DNA of 64,000 nt from Desulfobacter sp. (GTDB lineage: Bacteria; Desulfobacterota; Desulfobacteria; Desulfobacterales; Desulfobacteraceae). Of this stretch, positions 7,916 to 16,515 are shown one piece after another (positions within the stretch are counted from its first letter, which is position 1; every line of letters starts with the position of its first letter). A program made the translations under genes and the position numbers. A model generated the notes under the pieces. That model did no database searches. It had not been told where the DNA came from and saw only the letters and a program-made list of their open reading frames with translations. The stretch lies in the NCBI GenBank assembly GCA_028768525.1, contig CP054837.1, forward strand, positions 2,637,001-2,701,000, in the 5' to 3' direction.

Positions 7916-10606
7916 ATGAATACCTACACAAAAATACTTTTTACCACCCTTCCCCTGGTATTTTTCTTTTTAATCGCCACCGCCGGCACCACCTATTATT
8001 TTTCAAGGTCCGCCCTGCTGGACCTCGGCGAAACATGGCTGGACACCCGGCTGGCCATGGCCCTTGACATGGTGGAGACCCAGGAAACCATCCTTCACGA
8101 ATACGGCCTTGAAACCATTACCGCCAGCATTGCCAAAGCCAAGCTGGATGCCATATCCCAGATCAGGGACATCCGGGTCGGGCGCCAGGGGTATATTTTT
8201 GCTGTCAACCACTCCGGCACGATTGTCTTTCATCCCAACAAATACCTGACAGATACAGATATGAGCCAGGAGCCCTGGTTCGCCAAAATGACCAGTGAAG
8301 GGGGGCGCCTGTTCATCACCCTCGAAGGAAGGCACAGCCTGGCAAGATTCGAATTTTTCCCGGCCTGGAACTGGTATGTCCTTGCCGTGGACCCCATGGA
8401 TGAGGTCTACGGGGTCTCCAACCGGATGAGGCCCTACCTTTGTGCCCTGATCATCTGTGCCGCCCTCATCACATCCCTGGCACTGATGCTGCTGACCCGG
8501 CAGTTGACCCGGCCGTTGAAAAATCTGGTACGGGGGGCCGAAGACATTGGAAAGGGAAATCTGGAGACCCGGATTGAAATCACCTCGGATGATGAATTCG
8601 GCCACCTGGCAAAAGAATTCAACCAAATGGCTTTCAGGCTCCAGGATACCCTGACCGCCCTGCGGTACAGCGAAGAGCATTTCAGGGCCCTCATTGAAAA
8701 TGCCAGCGACCTGATATGGATATTTGATAAAGAGGGGAACTTTTTATACGTCAGCCCCTCCACCGAAAGGATTCTGGGATATCCCCCCCAAACCCTTCTG
8801 GGAAAAAACGGAGCCGGCTACGTTCACCCCCATGACCTGGAAGAGATCATTCCAAGATTTAAACTCAGGACCCAGGCCCTGATTCAGAGTCAGCCCATGG
8901 TCCACCGATTCAGGCACAAAGAGGGCTATTGGTGCACCCTGGAATCCATCTCCAAAAACCTGCTGGACCACCCGGCCATATCCGGCATGGTCATTAACTC
9001 CAGAAACATCACCAAGCGGCGGCAGGCCGAAGAAGCCCTGAAGAACTCCCACCAGGAACTTGAAATCCGGGTTGAGGAGCGGACCCGGGAACTTCGGGCA
9101 CTGAACAAGGCCTTGAACAATGAAATCCTCATCCGAAGGGAAAAGGAAAAAGAACTGGAGAGGGCCAACCAGACCAAGAGCAACTTCCTGGCCAATGTCA
9201 GTCATGAAATCCGGACCCCCCTGAATTCTGTCATCGGATTCAGCGAGCTTTTATCCACTATGATCACGGAAAAACAGCAGGCCGGCTATCTTGCCGCCGT
9301 CACCACCGCCGGCAAAAACCTGCTGGCATTGATCAACGATATCCTGGATCTGTCCAGAATGGAGGCGGGGAAACTGCAGATTAACCGGGTGCCGGTCTCT
9401 CTGGAGCGGCTATTCAACGAAATATTCCACCTGTTCAAGGTAAAAGTCGAAAAAAAGAATCTGGCATTTCCCGCTCACCTGGCCCCGGATATCCCTGACG
9501 CCCTATTCCTGGACGAAATAAGACTGCGCCAGGTCATCACCAACCTGATTGACAATGCCGTAAAATTCACCGAAGCGGGCAGCATCACACTGAAAGCAGA
9601 AGCCAACCCGGTATCCGATGGCACCCAAAAACGGATCGATCTCCATATCACGGTGGAGGACACCGGCATTGGCATACCGGAAAACAAACGGGAAATCATC
9701 TTTGAATCCTTTCGGCAGGAATCCGCCGGCACCAGCCGTAAATTCGGGGGAACAGGACTGGGACTCGCCATCTGCAGACAGCTGACGGAACTCATGGGCG
9801 GCGGCATTTCAGTGGACGGGGCCAAAGGCGGCGGCAGTATCTTTACCATCCGCCTGCCCGGGGTGGAAATCAGCCGGGGAAAGATGCCGGAACCGGCCAA
9901 ACCCAGGGTGAATTTGAACAAAATCCAATTCTCCGGGGAAACGGTATTGGTGGTGGACGACCAGCATGATATCCGTTTTCTGCTCCGGGAACTGCTCGGC
10001 AAACTGAATCTCGGGGTCATCGAAGCGGAGAACGGGCAGCAGGCAGTGGAAAAAGCACGGGCCCACATGCCTGCAATAATTTTCATGGACGCAAAAATGC
10101 CGGTACTCAACGGCATTGATGCTGCCGCCAGGCTCAAGGCCGACCCGGCCACCGGCGAGATTCCTGTCTGCTGCATGACGGCCTCCATGCACGCCTCCTT
10201 CAATGAGGACTTCAGCCGGAGCGATTTTTCTTCCTGCCTGACCAAACCCATTGTCATTGAGGAACTCATGCAGGTGCTGACCCGTCACCTCTCCCCATGC
10301 CCCGTTGAAAAAACAGAGATCACCCCCGGCCCGGAACCCGCCCACGGCCTGGTCAATGAACGGCTGTCCCCGGAATTAACCCAACGGCTTAAAACAGAGA
10401 TTCTTCCCCACCTGCCGGCCCTGCAGGATGCCATGAAAATATCCGATATCAGGAATTTCGCCAGGGAGATCAACAAACTGGCCGCCCACACCGCCCACCG
10501 GGAACTTGCCGCATTCGGTGAAGACCTCTTCCACCAGGCAGAGACCTTTGATATTGAAAATATCCGGCTCAGCCTGAAACAATTTTCAGATATGCTGGCG
10601 GATTGA
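7916..10606 (+). CDS. Membrane hybrid histidine kinase (Cache-HAMP-PAS-HisKA-HATPase-REC)
   Basis: 896 residues. Order: membrane segment (about 7-25), periplasmic single-Cache sensor (about 40-165; GRQGYIFAVNHSGTIVFHP), second membrane segment (about 178-198), HAMP (200-255), PAS (260-370), coiled coil, HisKA with the phosphorylated His430 in NVSHEIRTPLNS, ATPase with NLIDNAVKF, DTGIGIP and GGTGLGLAI, then a receiver with Asp725 in FMDAKMP. The last 70 residues look like the helical tail found on some receiver proteins rather than a canonical Hpt domain; no HxxKG motif is present. Phosphate presumably moves from His430 to Asp725 and on to an unlinked partner. No response regulator gene is adjacent, so the output is unknown. 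Confidence 0.93.
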   Translation: MNTYTKILFTTLPLVFFFLIATAGTTYYFSRSALLDLGETWLDTRLAMALDMVETQETILHEYGLETITASIAKAKLDAISQIRDIRVGRQGYIFAVNHSGTIVFHPNKYLTDTDMSQEPWFAKMTSEGGRLFITLEGRHSLARFEFFPAWNWYVLAVDPMDEVYGVSNRMRPYLCALIICAALITSLALMLLTRQLTRPLKNLVRGAEDIGKGNLETRIEITSDDEFGHLAKEFNQMAFRLQDTLTALRYSEEHFRALIENASDLIWIFDKEGNFLYVSPSTERILGYPPQTLLGKNGAGYVHPHDLEEIIPRFKLRTQALIQSQPMVHRFRHKEGYWCTLESISKNLLDHPAISGMVINSRNITKRRQAEEALKNSHQELEIRVEERTRELRALNKALNNEILIRREKEKELERANQTKSNFLANVSHEIRTPLNSVIGFSELLSTMITEKQQAGYLAAVTTAGKNLLALINDILDLSRMEAGKLQINRVPVSLERLFNEIFHLFKVKVEKKNLAFPAHLAPDIPDALFLDEIRLRQVITNLIDNAVKFTEAGSITLKAEANPVSDGTQKRIDLHITVEDTGIGIPENKREIIFESFRQESAGTSRKFGGTGLGLAICRQLTELMGGGISVDGAKGGGSIFTIRLPGVEISRGKMPEPAKPRVNLNKIQFSGETVLVVDDQHDIRFLLRELLGKLNLGVIEAENGQQAVEKARAHMPAIIFMDAKMPVLNGIDAAARLKADPATGEIPVCCMTASMHASFNEDFSRSDFSSCLTKPIVIEELMQVLTRHLSPCPVEKTEITPGPEPAHGLVNERLSPELTQRLKTEILPHLPALQDAMKISDIRNFAREINKLAAHTAHRELAAFGEDLFHQAETFDIENIRLSLKQFSDMLAD

Positions 10607-10630
10607 TCCCCGGGATTTTTATAACCCGTT

Positions 10631-11356
10631 TTAGGGCATTTCCTTTTTCGGAGCGATAAAGCTGCGGACCCATCCCCAAAATGTATTGCCGTCCAGAAAG
10701 GCTTTTTCCGAGGCTTCCAGCACCCGGGTCATTTTCTCCGTATCCGAATACCGGTCCTTTCGGGTGATCATTTCCCTGTCGGCATCCAGTTCCCTGACCA
10801 CCCGGGCCGGATTTCCCGCGGCAATCACATTGGCCGGGATATCGCAAGTGACAACGGCGCCGGCGCCGATGATGCTGTTTTTCCCGATGGTCACCCCCTT
10901 GCAGACAATGGCGGAATCCCCGATCCAGACATTTTCCTCCAGCACCACCCGGGAAACCGTATCCGGGGGCAGGGACCGGTCGTAAATGCCGTGCCAGTCC
11001 GAATCCGTGATATAGGCATGGCTGGCCAGCATGCAGGAATCGGCAATGGAAATGCTGTTGGCCGCGGAAATCCTCACCCCCGGGGAAATCAGTACATGGT
11101 CCCCGATGCGGATTCCCTCAATATCCTTTTTTTCGGACCAGACCGTGAGCCGGGTTTTCTTGTCGGAACATCCCAGCAGGGTGACATGGCTGCCGATGGA
11201 GATGGGCCCGCCGAAAAGTTCGATGTGCCAGGGTTTTACAATATAAGGATGGGGCCCCAGGGATAAAAGCTGGGGTTCCAGGTAACGGCGGACGTAAAAG
11301 GCCTGGAGTTTATACCAGGCCTGCTTGATATAATAGGGGCGGCGGTCCTTAATCAC
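10631..11356 (-). CDS. Hexapeptide-repeat (left-handed beta-helix) acyltransferase
   Basis: 241 residues. The C-terminal two thirds shows hexapeptide repeats (ISIADS, VWIGDSAIVCKGVTIGKN, IIGAGAVVTCDIPANVIAAG) ending NPARVVREL, as in maltose O-acetyltransferase and NodL/LacA-type enzymes. The motif SDWHGIYDR probably holds the catalytic His. These enzymes move acetyl or similar groups from acyl-CoA to sugars. The chosen start is the GTG at 11356, behind a G-rich ribosome-binding site; it overlaps the stop of the upstream gene by 8 bases (GTGATTAA), a sign of translational coupling. A longer open frame from a TTG at 11401 is less likely. Acceptor unknown; probably a cell-surface glycan. Confidence 0.85.
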   Translation of the reverse strand: MIKDRRPYYIKQAWYKLQAFYVRRYLEPQLLSLGPHPYIVKPWHIELFGGPISIGSHVTLLGCSDKKTRLTVWSEKKDIEGIRIGDHVLISPGVRISAANSISIADSCMLASHAYITDSDWHGIYDRSLPPDTVSRVVLEENVWIGDSAIVCKGVTIGKNSIIGAGAVVTCDIPANVIAAGNPARVVRELDADREMITRKDRYSDTEKMTRVLEASEKAFLDGNTFWGWVRSFIAPKKEMP

Positions 11357-12407
11357 GGTCCAGCCCCCTGTACCGGTATCCGTCCCAGGAATCGTGGTCA
11401 AAAAGCCGACCCGCCGGGGTCAGGCCGTACAGGGCATCCGCCGCCATGAGAACGACGGCATTGGTCCATGAAATTTTTTCTTCGGGCCAGATGACCATAT
11501 CCGGAAAGGTATACCCGCACCAGAATGTATTGTCCTCAAATACCCGGTTCTGTATCCAGGAAAAGACAATGCCGGCCTTCTGTTTCCTCCCCATGCCGTG
11601 GAGGGCCAGGACCAGCTCGCAGGTTTCGGCAATGGTGACCCAGGGCTGGTCCGATACGCACCGGCATCCCTGGTCCTCGATCATATACTTGTTCCAGTAC
11701 TTATCGATGCGGGCCTCGGCTTTTTCACCCCGCAGGGCCCCGGAAAGAATGGGGTAAAACCAGTACATGGAAAACCTGGATTTGGAGACATTATAGGTGT
11801 GGATATTTTCCTGCAGCGACACTTCCAGCCGGTTCAGGCCATCGGACCACAATGTTTTTTGTTTTCCCAGAAGGCCGGCAACGGCCAGGGCGCATTTCAG
11901 ACTCATGAAAATGGATGAGGAACCTGCCAGCAGGGACATGGGATCGGTTTTCCCCTCCGGGCTTTTGGCCCAGTATATTTCCCCGGACCGGGCCTGGAGG
12001 CTTAGGGCGAATTCGACCCCTGCCGCCATGGCCGGCCAGTACCGCTCAAGAAGAATCTTATCCCGGGTGATGAGATACTGATGAAAAATCCCCACCGCCA
12101 TATAGCAGGCCATGTGGGTTTCAGTGGTCCGGTCTTCCGGAACGCCGTCCATATATGAGGAAAACCAGGAGCCGTCGGAGTTTTGTTTTTCCACCATCCA
12201 GTCCAGGGCGGCCAGGGCCTGTTCATGGTACCCTGAGATATTCAGCCCCATGACGGATTCCACAAGATCCCAGGGGTCGGTTTTTCCGTTGGCATGCCAG
12301 GGGATATCTCCGTTATCCCGCTGAAGCCCTGCAATGGACCGTGCGACTGAGTCAATGTTCAGAGGTGAATCAGGATGTAGCTTTGCATGTATACGGGGCA
12401 TATCCAT
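11349..12407 (-). CDS. Prenyltransferase-like alpha/alpha-barrel protein
   Basis: 352 residues with the repeated helical pattern of (alpha/alpha)6 barrels: SIAGLQRDNGDIPWHANGK, ALAALDWMVEKQNSDGSW and further helix pairs. The QNSDGSW-type motif resembles the QW repeats of prenyltransferases and terpene cyclases, and annotation pipelines often call such proteins phenyltransferase or prenyltransferase-like. I see no DxDD cyclase motif, so cyclase activity is not supported; a glycan-active or binding role is possible. It is coupled to the acyltransferase by an 8-base overlap. The first ATG at 12407 is followed by a second at 12401; either could be used. Confidence 0.7.
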   Translation of the reverse strand: MDMPRIHAKLHPDSPLNIDSVARSIAGLQRDNGDIPWHANGKTDPWDLVESVMGLNISGYHEQALAALDWMVEKQNSDGSWFSSYMDGVPEDRTTETHMACYMAVGIFHQYLITRDKILLERYWPAMAAGVEFALSLQARSGEIYWAKSPEGKTDPMSLLAGSSSIFMSLKCALAVAGLLGKQKTLWSDGLNRLEVSLQENIHTYNVSKSRFSMYWFYPILSGALRGEKAEARIDKYWNKYMIEDQGCRCVSDQPWVTIAETCELVLALHGMGRKQKAGIVFSWIQNRVFEDNTFWCGYTFPDMVIWPEEKISWTNAVVLMAADALYGLTPAGRLFDHDSWDGYRYRGLDRD

Positions 12408-12493
12408 CTCTCAAATTTGTAATGACCTTTAAAAATGCAGGTTCAACCTATCAAACCCGTTTTATTTTTACAAGCAGCATACAGATTAATTCA

Positions 12494-12507
12494 TGAATGG
12501 TAATTCA
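12494..12507. promoter_or_regulatory. Upstream operator-like palindrome TGAATGGTAATTCA
   Basis: Inverted halves TGAAT and ATTCA with a four-base centre. It matches 13 of 14 bases of the stronger site at 12666-12679 and lies about 140 bases upstream of the fatty-acid operon promoter. Two copies would allow looping or cooperative repression. Confidence 0.5.
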
Positions 12508-12632
12508 CCAAGTCTTTTTTCAGACCCCATTAATAAAGCGAACAGGTGTCCGGCGATAAAATTCATCACAAGCGTTTGAAATTGATTAATATTTTCACGC
12601 ACACCCCAAAGGGCAAATAAAAATTATTTTCC

Positions 12633-12661
12633 TTGACAATCCAAAACCATTCGGATAAATG
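12633..12661 (+). promoter_or_regulatory. Promoter of the beta-oxidation operon
   Basis: A perfect TTGACA at 12633-12638 is followed after 16-17 bases by a weak AT-rich -10 (within ATAAATG, 12655-12661). It lies in the 310-base non-coding stretch 12408-12717, which otherwise holds AT-rich DNA and two palindromes, with no further gene visible. The downstream ATG has a strong ribosome-binding site (AGGAGG, 12707-12712). Confidence 0.6.
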
Positions 12662-12664
12662 GGA

Positions 12665-12680
12665 ATGAATGGTCATTCAT
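12665..12680. promoter_or_regulatory. Operator ATGAATG-GT-CATTCAT at the transcription start
   Basis: A perfect 7+7 inverted repeat with a two-base spacer, just downstream of the -10, where a bound repressor would block initiation. The half sites equal the core of the Bacillus FadR box (TGAATGA...TCATTCA), a TetR-family acyl-CoA-responsive repressor of fatty-acid degradation, though the spacing differs. A similar TetR-type regulator is inferred; no such gene lies in the window. Confidence 0.6.
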
Positions 12681-12717
12681 AAAAGTTGAATATATACCCG
12701 AACTTTAGGAGGAAATC

Positions 12718-15126
12718 ATGGTAAGAAAGATCAGAAAGGCTGCAGTCATCGGGTCCGGAATCATGGGAGGCGGAATTGCTGCCCTTCTCGCCGGCGCCGG
12801 TGTTGATGTGCTGCTCCTGGACATCGTTCCTTTTGACTTGAAAGACGAAGAAAAAAATGATCCCGCTGCCAGGAACCGCATTGTTCAAGCCGGTATGGAT
12901 GCAGCCCTTGCATCAAAACCCTCTTTATTCTTCAACAAAAAGGATGCAGCCCGCATCTCTCTGGGCAACCTGGACGACGACATTGAAAAACTGGCCGACT
13001 GCGACTGGATCGTGGAAGTAGTCGTCGAAAACCTGAAGATCAAAAGAGACCTTTTTGAAAAGGTTGCCAAGATCAAAAAAGAAGGTGCCATCGTCACCAC
13101 CAACACTTCGGGTATTCCCCTTAAAGACATCAGCGAAGGCTTTTCCCAGGAATTCAAAGAGCACTTCATGGGCACCCATTTCTTCAACCCCGTCCGCTAC
13201 ATGCACCTGCTGGAGCTGATCCCCGGCGCAGAAACCAAACCCGAAATCCTGGACTTCATCGCCACCTTCGGTGAAAGAAACCTGGGCAAGGGCATTGTCT
13301 GGGCCAAGGACACCCCCAACTTTGTGGGCAACAGAATCGGCATCCAGGGCATCGGCGCCGCCATCCAGTTCATGGTTGAAGACGGACTCACCGTTCCTGA
13401 AGTGGACGCCCTGTTCGGACCGGCCCTGGGCCGCCCCAAAACAGCCATCTTCAAAACCACCGACCTGGTCGGGCTGGACACCATGGCCCATGTGGCCAAA
13501 AACTCCTATGATCTTTGCGAGGACGACGAGCAGAGAGAGACCATGAACCTGCCGGAATTCATCGGCAAAATGGTTGAAAAGAACATGCTGGGCAACAAGA
13601 CCCAGGGCGGTTTCTACAAAACAGAACTGACGCCGGAATGGAAAAAGCTCAGAAAGGTCCTCAACGTAGAGACCCTGGAATACGAAGATCTGGAAAGACC
13701 CACCTTCCCCTGCCTGGATGAAGCCAAGAAAAAAGGGACCCTGGTTGAAAAAATGGCCTGCGTCCTCAAGGGCGACGACAAAGGCGCCAAGTTTGCCTGG
13801 AGATGCATGGCCAACGCCTTCCAGTACGCCGCCAACCGCGTACCTGAAATTGCAGACACCATCGTTGAAATCGACAACTCCATGAAATGGGGCTACAACT
13901 TTGAAATGGGTCCCTTTGAAGCCTGGGACGCTTACGGCGTTGCGGAAGCCGTTGAAAGAATGAAGGTCGAAGGCCTGGAAGTTCCCGCCAATGTAATGGC
14001 CATGCTGGAAAAGGGCGCCACCTCCTTCTACAAACTTGAAAACGGTATCCGTTACTACTTTGACTTTGCAGCAGGGGATTACAAAGCGGTTCCCGTTTCC
14101 AAATCAATGGTCTCCATTGCTGCTGCCAAGGGCAACAACAAGACCGTCCTTGAAAATGCCTCCGCTTCCCTTGTGGACATCGGAGACGATGTCTTCTGTG
14201 TTGAATTCCATACCAAGATGAACGCCATCAACGCGGAGATCGTTGATACCATAGGCGAAGCCCTTGAGTATGTAGATAAAAACGGCTGCGGCCTTGTCAT
14301 CGGCAACGAAGCCGGCGGCATGCCCGGAGCCTTCTCTGCCGGTGCCGACCTGGGCTATGTCTCCAAGCTCTGCCACGATAAGAAGTATGCTGAAATCGAC
14401 GCCTTTCTGAAAAAAGCCCAGGACGGCATCCAGGCAACCAAATATGCAGCCTTCCCCGTTGTTGCAGCCCCCTACGGCATGGTATTGGGCGGCGGCTGTG
14501 AAACCTGTCTGGGTGCGGACCGCATCGTGGCCCACACCGAGCTTTACATGGGCCTGGTTGAAATCGGCGTCGGCCTCCTGCCCGCCGGCGGCGGCACCAT
14601 GAACCTGTGGAAAAAACATGTGGATGCCCTTCCCGGCAAGGTGGCAAAAGACACCGATCTGGCCAAGATTTTCATCCCGGCCTTCATGAAAATAGGCATG
14701 GCCGCCGTTTCCATGTCTGCTGCCCAGGCCCAGGGCAATGGGTACCTCGGCCTTGCCGACCGCATCGTCATGAACCGCGACAACCTCATCGGCGAAGCCA
14801 AGAAAGAAGTTTTGAAAATGGTGGACGACGGATATGTTCCCCCCATGAAAAAGCCGCTTCGTGTCATCGGCAACGCCGGCCAGGGCATGGTTAACGCAGA
14901 ATTGTTCAACATGCTCAACGGCAACTTCATGAGTGAGCACGATGCCTTCCTGGCCAAACGGATCGCATTTGTCATGAGCGGCGGTGATGTAAGAACCGGT
15001 TCCGAAGTGGATGAAGACACCATTCTGAAGCTGGAACGTGAAGCCTTTGTCGATTTCTGTAAGGAAGAAAAGACCATTGCCAGAATCGACCACATGCTGA
15101 AAACCGGCAAACCGCTTAGAAACTAG
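12718..15126 (+). CDS. 3-hydroxyacyl-CoA dehydrogenase / enoyl-CoA hydratase fusion
   Basis: 802 residues. The N-terminal half is a 3-hydroxyacyl-CoA dehydrogenase: NAD-binding GSGIMGGG (Gly12, 14, 17) and the catalytic-His segment GTHFFNPVRYMHLLELIPG (His154). The C-terminal half, from about residue 475, is a crotonase-fold hydratase with the oxyanion-hole segments AFSAGADLGY (about 539-548) and GMVLGGGCE, and GLVEIGVGLLPAGGG (Glu near 615). This dehydrogenase-first order matches Bacillus FadN rather than E. coli FadB. It would hydrate enoyl-CoA and oxidise the 3-hydroxyacyl-CoA, handing the ketoacyl-CoA to the thiolase encoded 29 bases downstream. The operator at its promoter suggests repression relieved by acyl-CoA. 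Confidence 0.93.
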   Translation: MVRKIRKAAVIGSGIMGGGIAALLAGAGVDVLLLDIVPFDLKDEEKNDPAARNRIVQAGMDAALASKPSLFFNKKDAARISLGNLDDDIEKLADCDWIVEVVVENLKIKRDLFEKVAKIKKEGAIVTTNTSGIPLKDISEGFSQEFKEHFMGTHFFNPVRYMHLLELIPGAETKPEILDFIATFGERNLGKGIVWAKDTPNFVGNRIGIQGIGAAIQFMVEDGLTVPEVDALFGPALGRPKTAIFKTTDLVGLDTMAHVAKNSYDLCEDDEQRETMNLPEFIGKMVEKNMLGNKTQGGFYKTELTPEWKKLRKVLNVETLEYEDLERPTFPCLDEAKKKGTLVEKMACVLKGDDKGAKFAWRCMANAFQYAANRVPEIADTIVEIDNSMKWGYNFEMGPFEAWDAYGVAEAVERMKVEGLEVPANVMAMLEKGATSFYKLENGIRYYFDFAAGDYKAVPVSKSMVSIAAAKGNNKTVLENASASLVDIGDDVFCVEFHTKMNAINAEIVDTIGEALEYVDKNGCGLVIGNEAGGMPGAFSAGADLGYVSKLCHDKKYAEIDAFLKKAQDGIQATKYAAFPVVAAPYGMVLGGGCETCLGADRIVAHTELYMGLVEIGVGLLPAGGGTMNLWKKHVDALPGKVAKDTDLAKIFIPAFMKIGMAAVSMSAAQAQGNGYLGLADRIVMNRDNLIGEAKKEVLKMVDDGYVPPMKKPLRVIGNAGQGMVNAELFNMLNGNFMSEHDAFLAKRIAFVMSGGDVRTGSEVDEDTILKLEREAFVDFCKEEKTIARIDHMLKTGKPLRN

Positions 15127-15155
15127 GCCGCCCAGAAACTAAGGAGGAGATTCAA

Positions 15156-16334
15156 ATGAGAGACGCATATATTGTACAATCCGTAAGGACCCCGGGCTGC
15201 AAGCAGAAAAGAGGTCAGTTCAAAGAGACCCGGCCCGAAGAACTGGCATCCTTCATCATGAAGGAAGCCGTGGATAGAACCCCCAACCTCAACGCCGAGG
15301 ATCTGGACGACGTCATGCTGGGCTGCGCCTTCCCCGAAGCGGAGCAGGGCCTGAACCTGGGCCGGGTGGCTGCCAAGATGGCCGGCTTTCCCGACAAGGT
15401 TTCCGGCGCCACCGTAAACCGTTTCTGTGCCTCAGGCCTTGAAGCCATCGCCCTTGCTTCCATGCGGGTATCTGCAGGCTGGTCCGAGGTCTGCATGGGT
15501 GCGGGCTGCGAATCCATGACCTTCGTGCCCATGGGCGGCAATGTGCCCCGCCCCCATCCCGAATACTCCAGAACCAACCCTGAAATGTATATTTCCATGG
15601 GCATCACTGCAGAAAACGTGGCCAACCGCTACAACGTCTCCCGGGAAGAGCAGGACAAGTTTGCTGCGGCCTCCCAGGCCAAGGCAGCTGCGGCCAGGGA
15701 TAACGGCAAATTCACCGAAATCATCCCCACCCCTGCCTACAAATATGTAAAGCAGGAAGACGGCACCTACAAAAAAGAAAGCTTTATTGTAGAGCATGAC
15801 GACGGCATCCGGCTTTCCACCCCGGAAGGACTGGGCAAGCTGAGAACCGTATTTGCCGCAGCCGGATCCGTAACCGCAGGCAACTCTTCCCAGACCACCG
15901 ACGGCGCGGCCGCCACCATCATCGCCTCCAAGGAAAAATGCGAAGAACTCGGCCTCACCCCCATCGGGCGCCTGGTGACCTATGCCACCGTGGGCTGCAA
16001 GTCAGACGAAATGGGCGTGGGCCCCAAATATGCCATCCCCGTTGCCCTGAAGCAGGCCGGCCTGACCATCGACGACATTGATATCTATGAAATCAATGAA
16101 GCCTTTGCCTCCCAGGCCCTTCACTGCATTAAGGAACTGGATCTGGAAAAATACATGGATAAAATCAATATTCACGGCGGAGCTATTGCACTGGGTCATC
16201 CCCTGGGCTGCACCGGTGCTAAACTCACAGCGACCTGTCTTGCCAACCTCAAAGAGGTGAACGGTAAATATGGAGTGGTTTCCATGTGTATCGGCGGCGG
16301 CATGGGTGCTGCGGCTGTATTCGAAAGAATGTAG
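15156..16334 (+). CDS. fadA: Acetyl-CoA acyltransferase (thiolase)
   Basis: 392 residues, the usual thiolase length. Catalytic residues are visible: Cys91 in VNRFCASGLEA, His348 in IALGHPLGCTGA and Cys378 in MCIGGGMGAA. It cleaves 3-ketoacyl-CoA with CoA to acetyl-CoA and a shortened acyl-CoA. The ATG follows AAGGAGGAG at an ideal distance and lies 29 bases behind the dehydrogenase/hydratase gene, so the two form one operon covering the last three steps of beta-oxidation. An acyl-CoA dehydrogenase is not encoded nearby. Two hairpins downstream end the transcript. The degradative (3-ketoacyl-CoA) rather than biosynthetic assignment rests on the partner gene. Confidence 0.93.
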   Translation: MRDAYIVQSVRTPGCKQKRGQFKETRPEELASFIMKEAVDRTPNLNAEDLDDVMLGCAFPEAEQGLNLGRVAAKMAGFPDKVSGATVNRFCASGLEAIALASMRVSAGWSEVCMGAGCESMTFVPMGGNVPRPHPEYSRTNPEMYISMGITAENVANRYNVSREEQDKFAAASQAKAAAARDNGKFTEIIPTPAYKYVKQEDGTYKKESFIVEHDDGIRLSTPEGLGKLRTVFAAAGSVTAGNSSQTTDGAAATIIASKEKCEELGLTPIGRLVTYATVGCKSDEMGVGPKYAIPVALKQAGLTIDDIDIYEINEAFASQALHCIKELDLEKYMDKINIHGGAIALGHPLGCTGAKLTATCLANLKEVNGKYGVVSMCIGGGMGAAAVFERM

Positions 16335-16365
16335 CTGATATTACCTCCTTGTTCGTTTAAAAGGA

Positions 16366-16412
16366 ACGGCCCGATCTCCTTTCCCCGGGAGAACGGGCCG
16401 TCTCCTTTTTTT
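16366..16412 (+). terminator. Intrinsic terminator of the beta-oxidation operon
   Basis: ACGGCCCG (16366-16373) plus TCTCC pair with GGAGA plus CGGGCCGT (16394-16401) across one A-A mismatch and an 8-base loop. A run of seven T follows at 16406-16412. It begins 31 bases after the thiolase stop. Confidence 0.8.
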
Positions 16413-16441
16413 GCAAGGCCCAAAGGGCAGAAGGCATAAAA

Positions 16442-16486
16442 AAAGAGAAGGGCGGAAGCAAGATCCCGCCCTTCTCTTTTTTGTTT
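16442..16486. terminator. Bidirectional terminator between convergent genes
   Basis: A perfect 14-bp stem (16442-16455 with 16466-16479) around GAAGGGCGG with a 10-base loop, T-rich after the stem on the plus strand and A-rich before it, so it can act in both directions. It also serves the minus-strand binding-protein gene ending at 16516. Confidence 0.85.
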
Positions 16487-16515
16487 TATCTTTGGTGTGG
16501 AACCGGGGCTCTGGA

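Noticed and set aside
10400..10606. Hpt phosphotransfer domain at the end of the hybrid kinase
   Set aside because: The helical tail has no HxxKG-type phosphotransfer motif; it resembles the tail found after some receivers.
14104..15093. 329-residue minus-strand frame
   Set aside because: Antisense to the hydratase half of the beta-oxidation fusion protein; no independent support.
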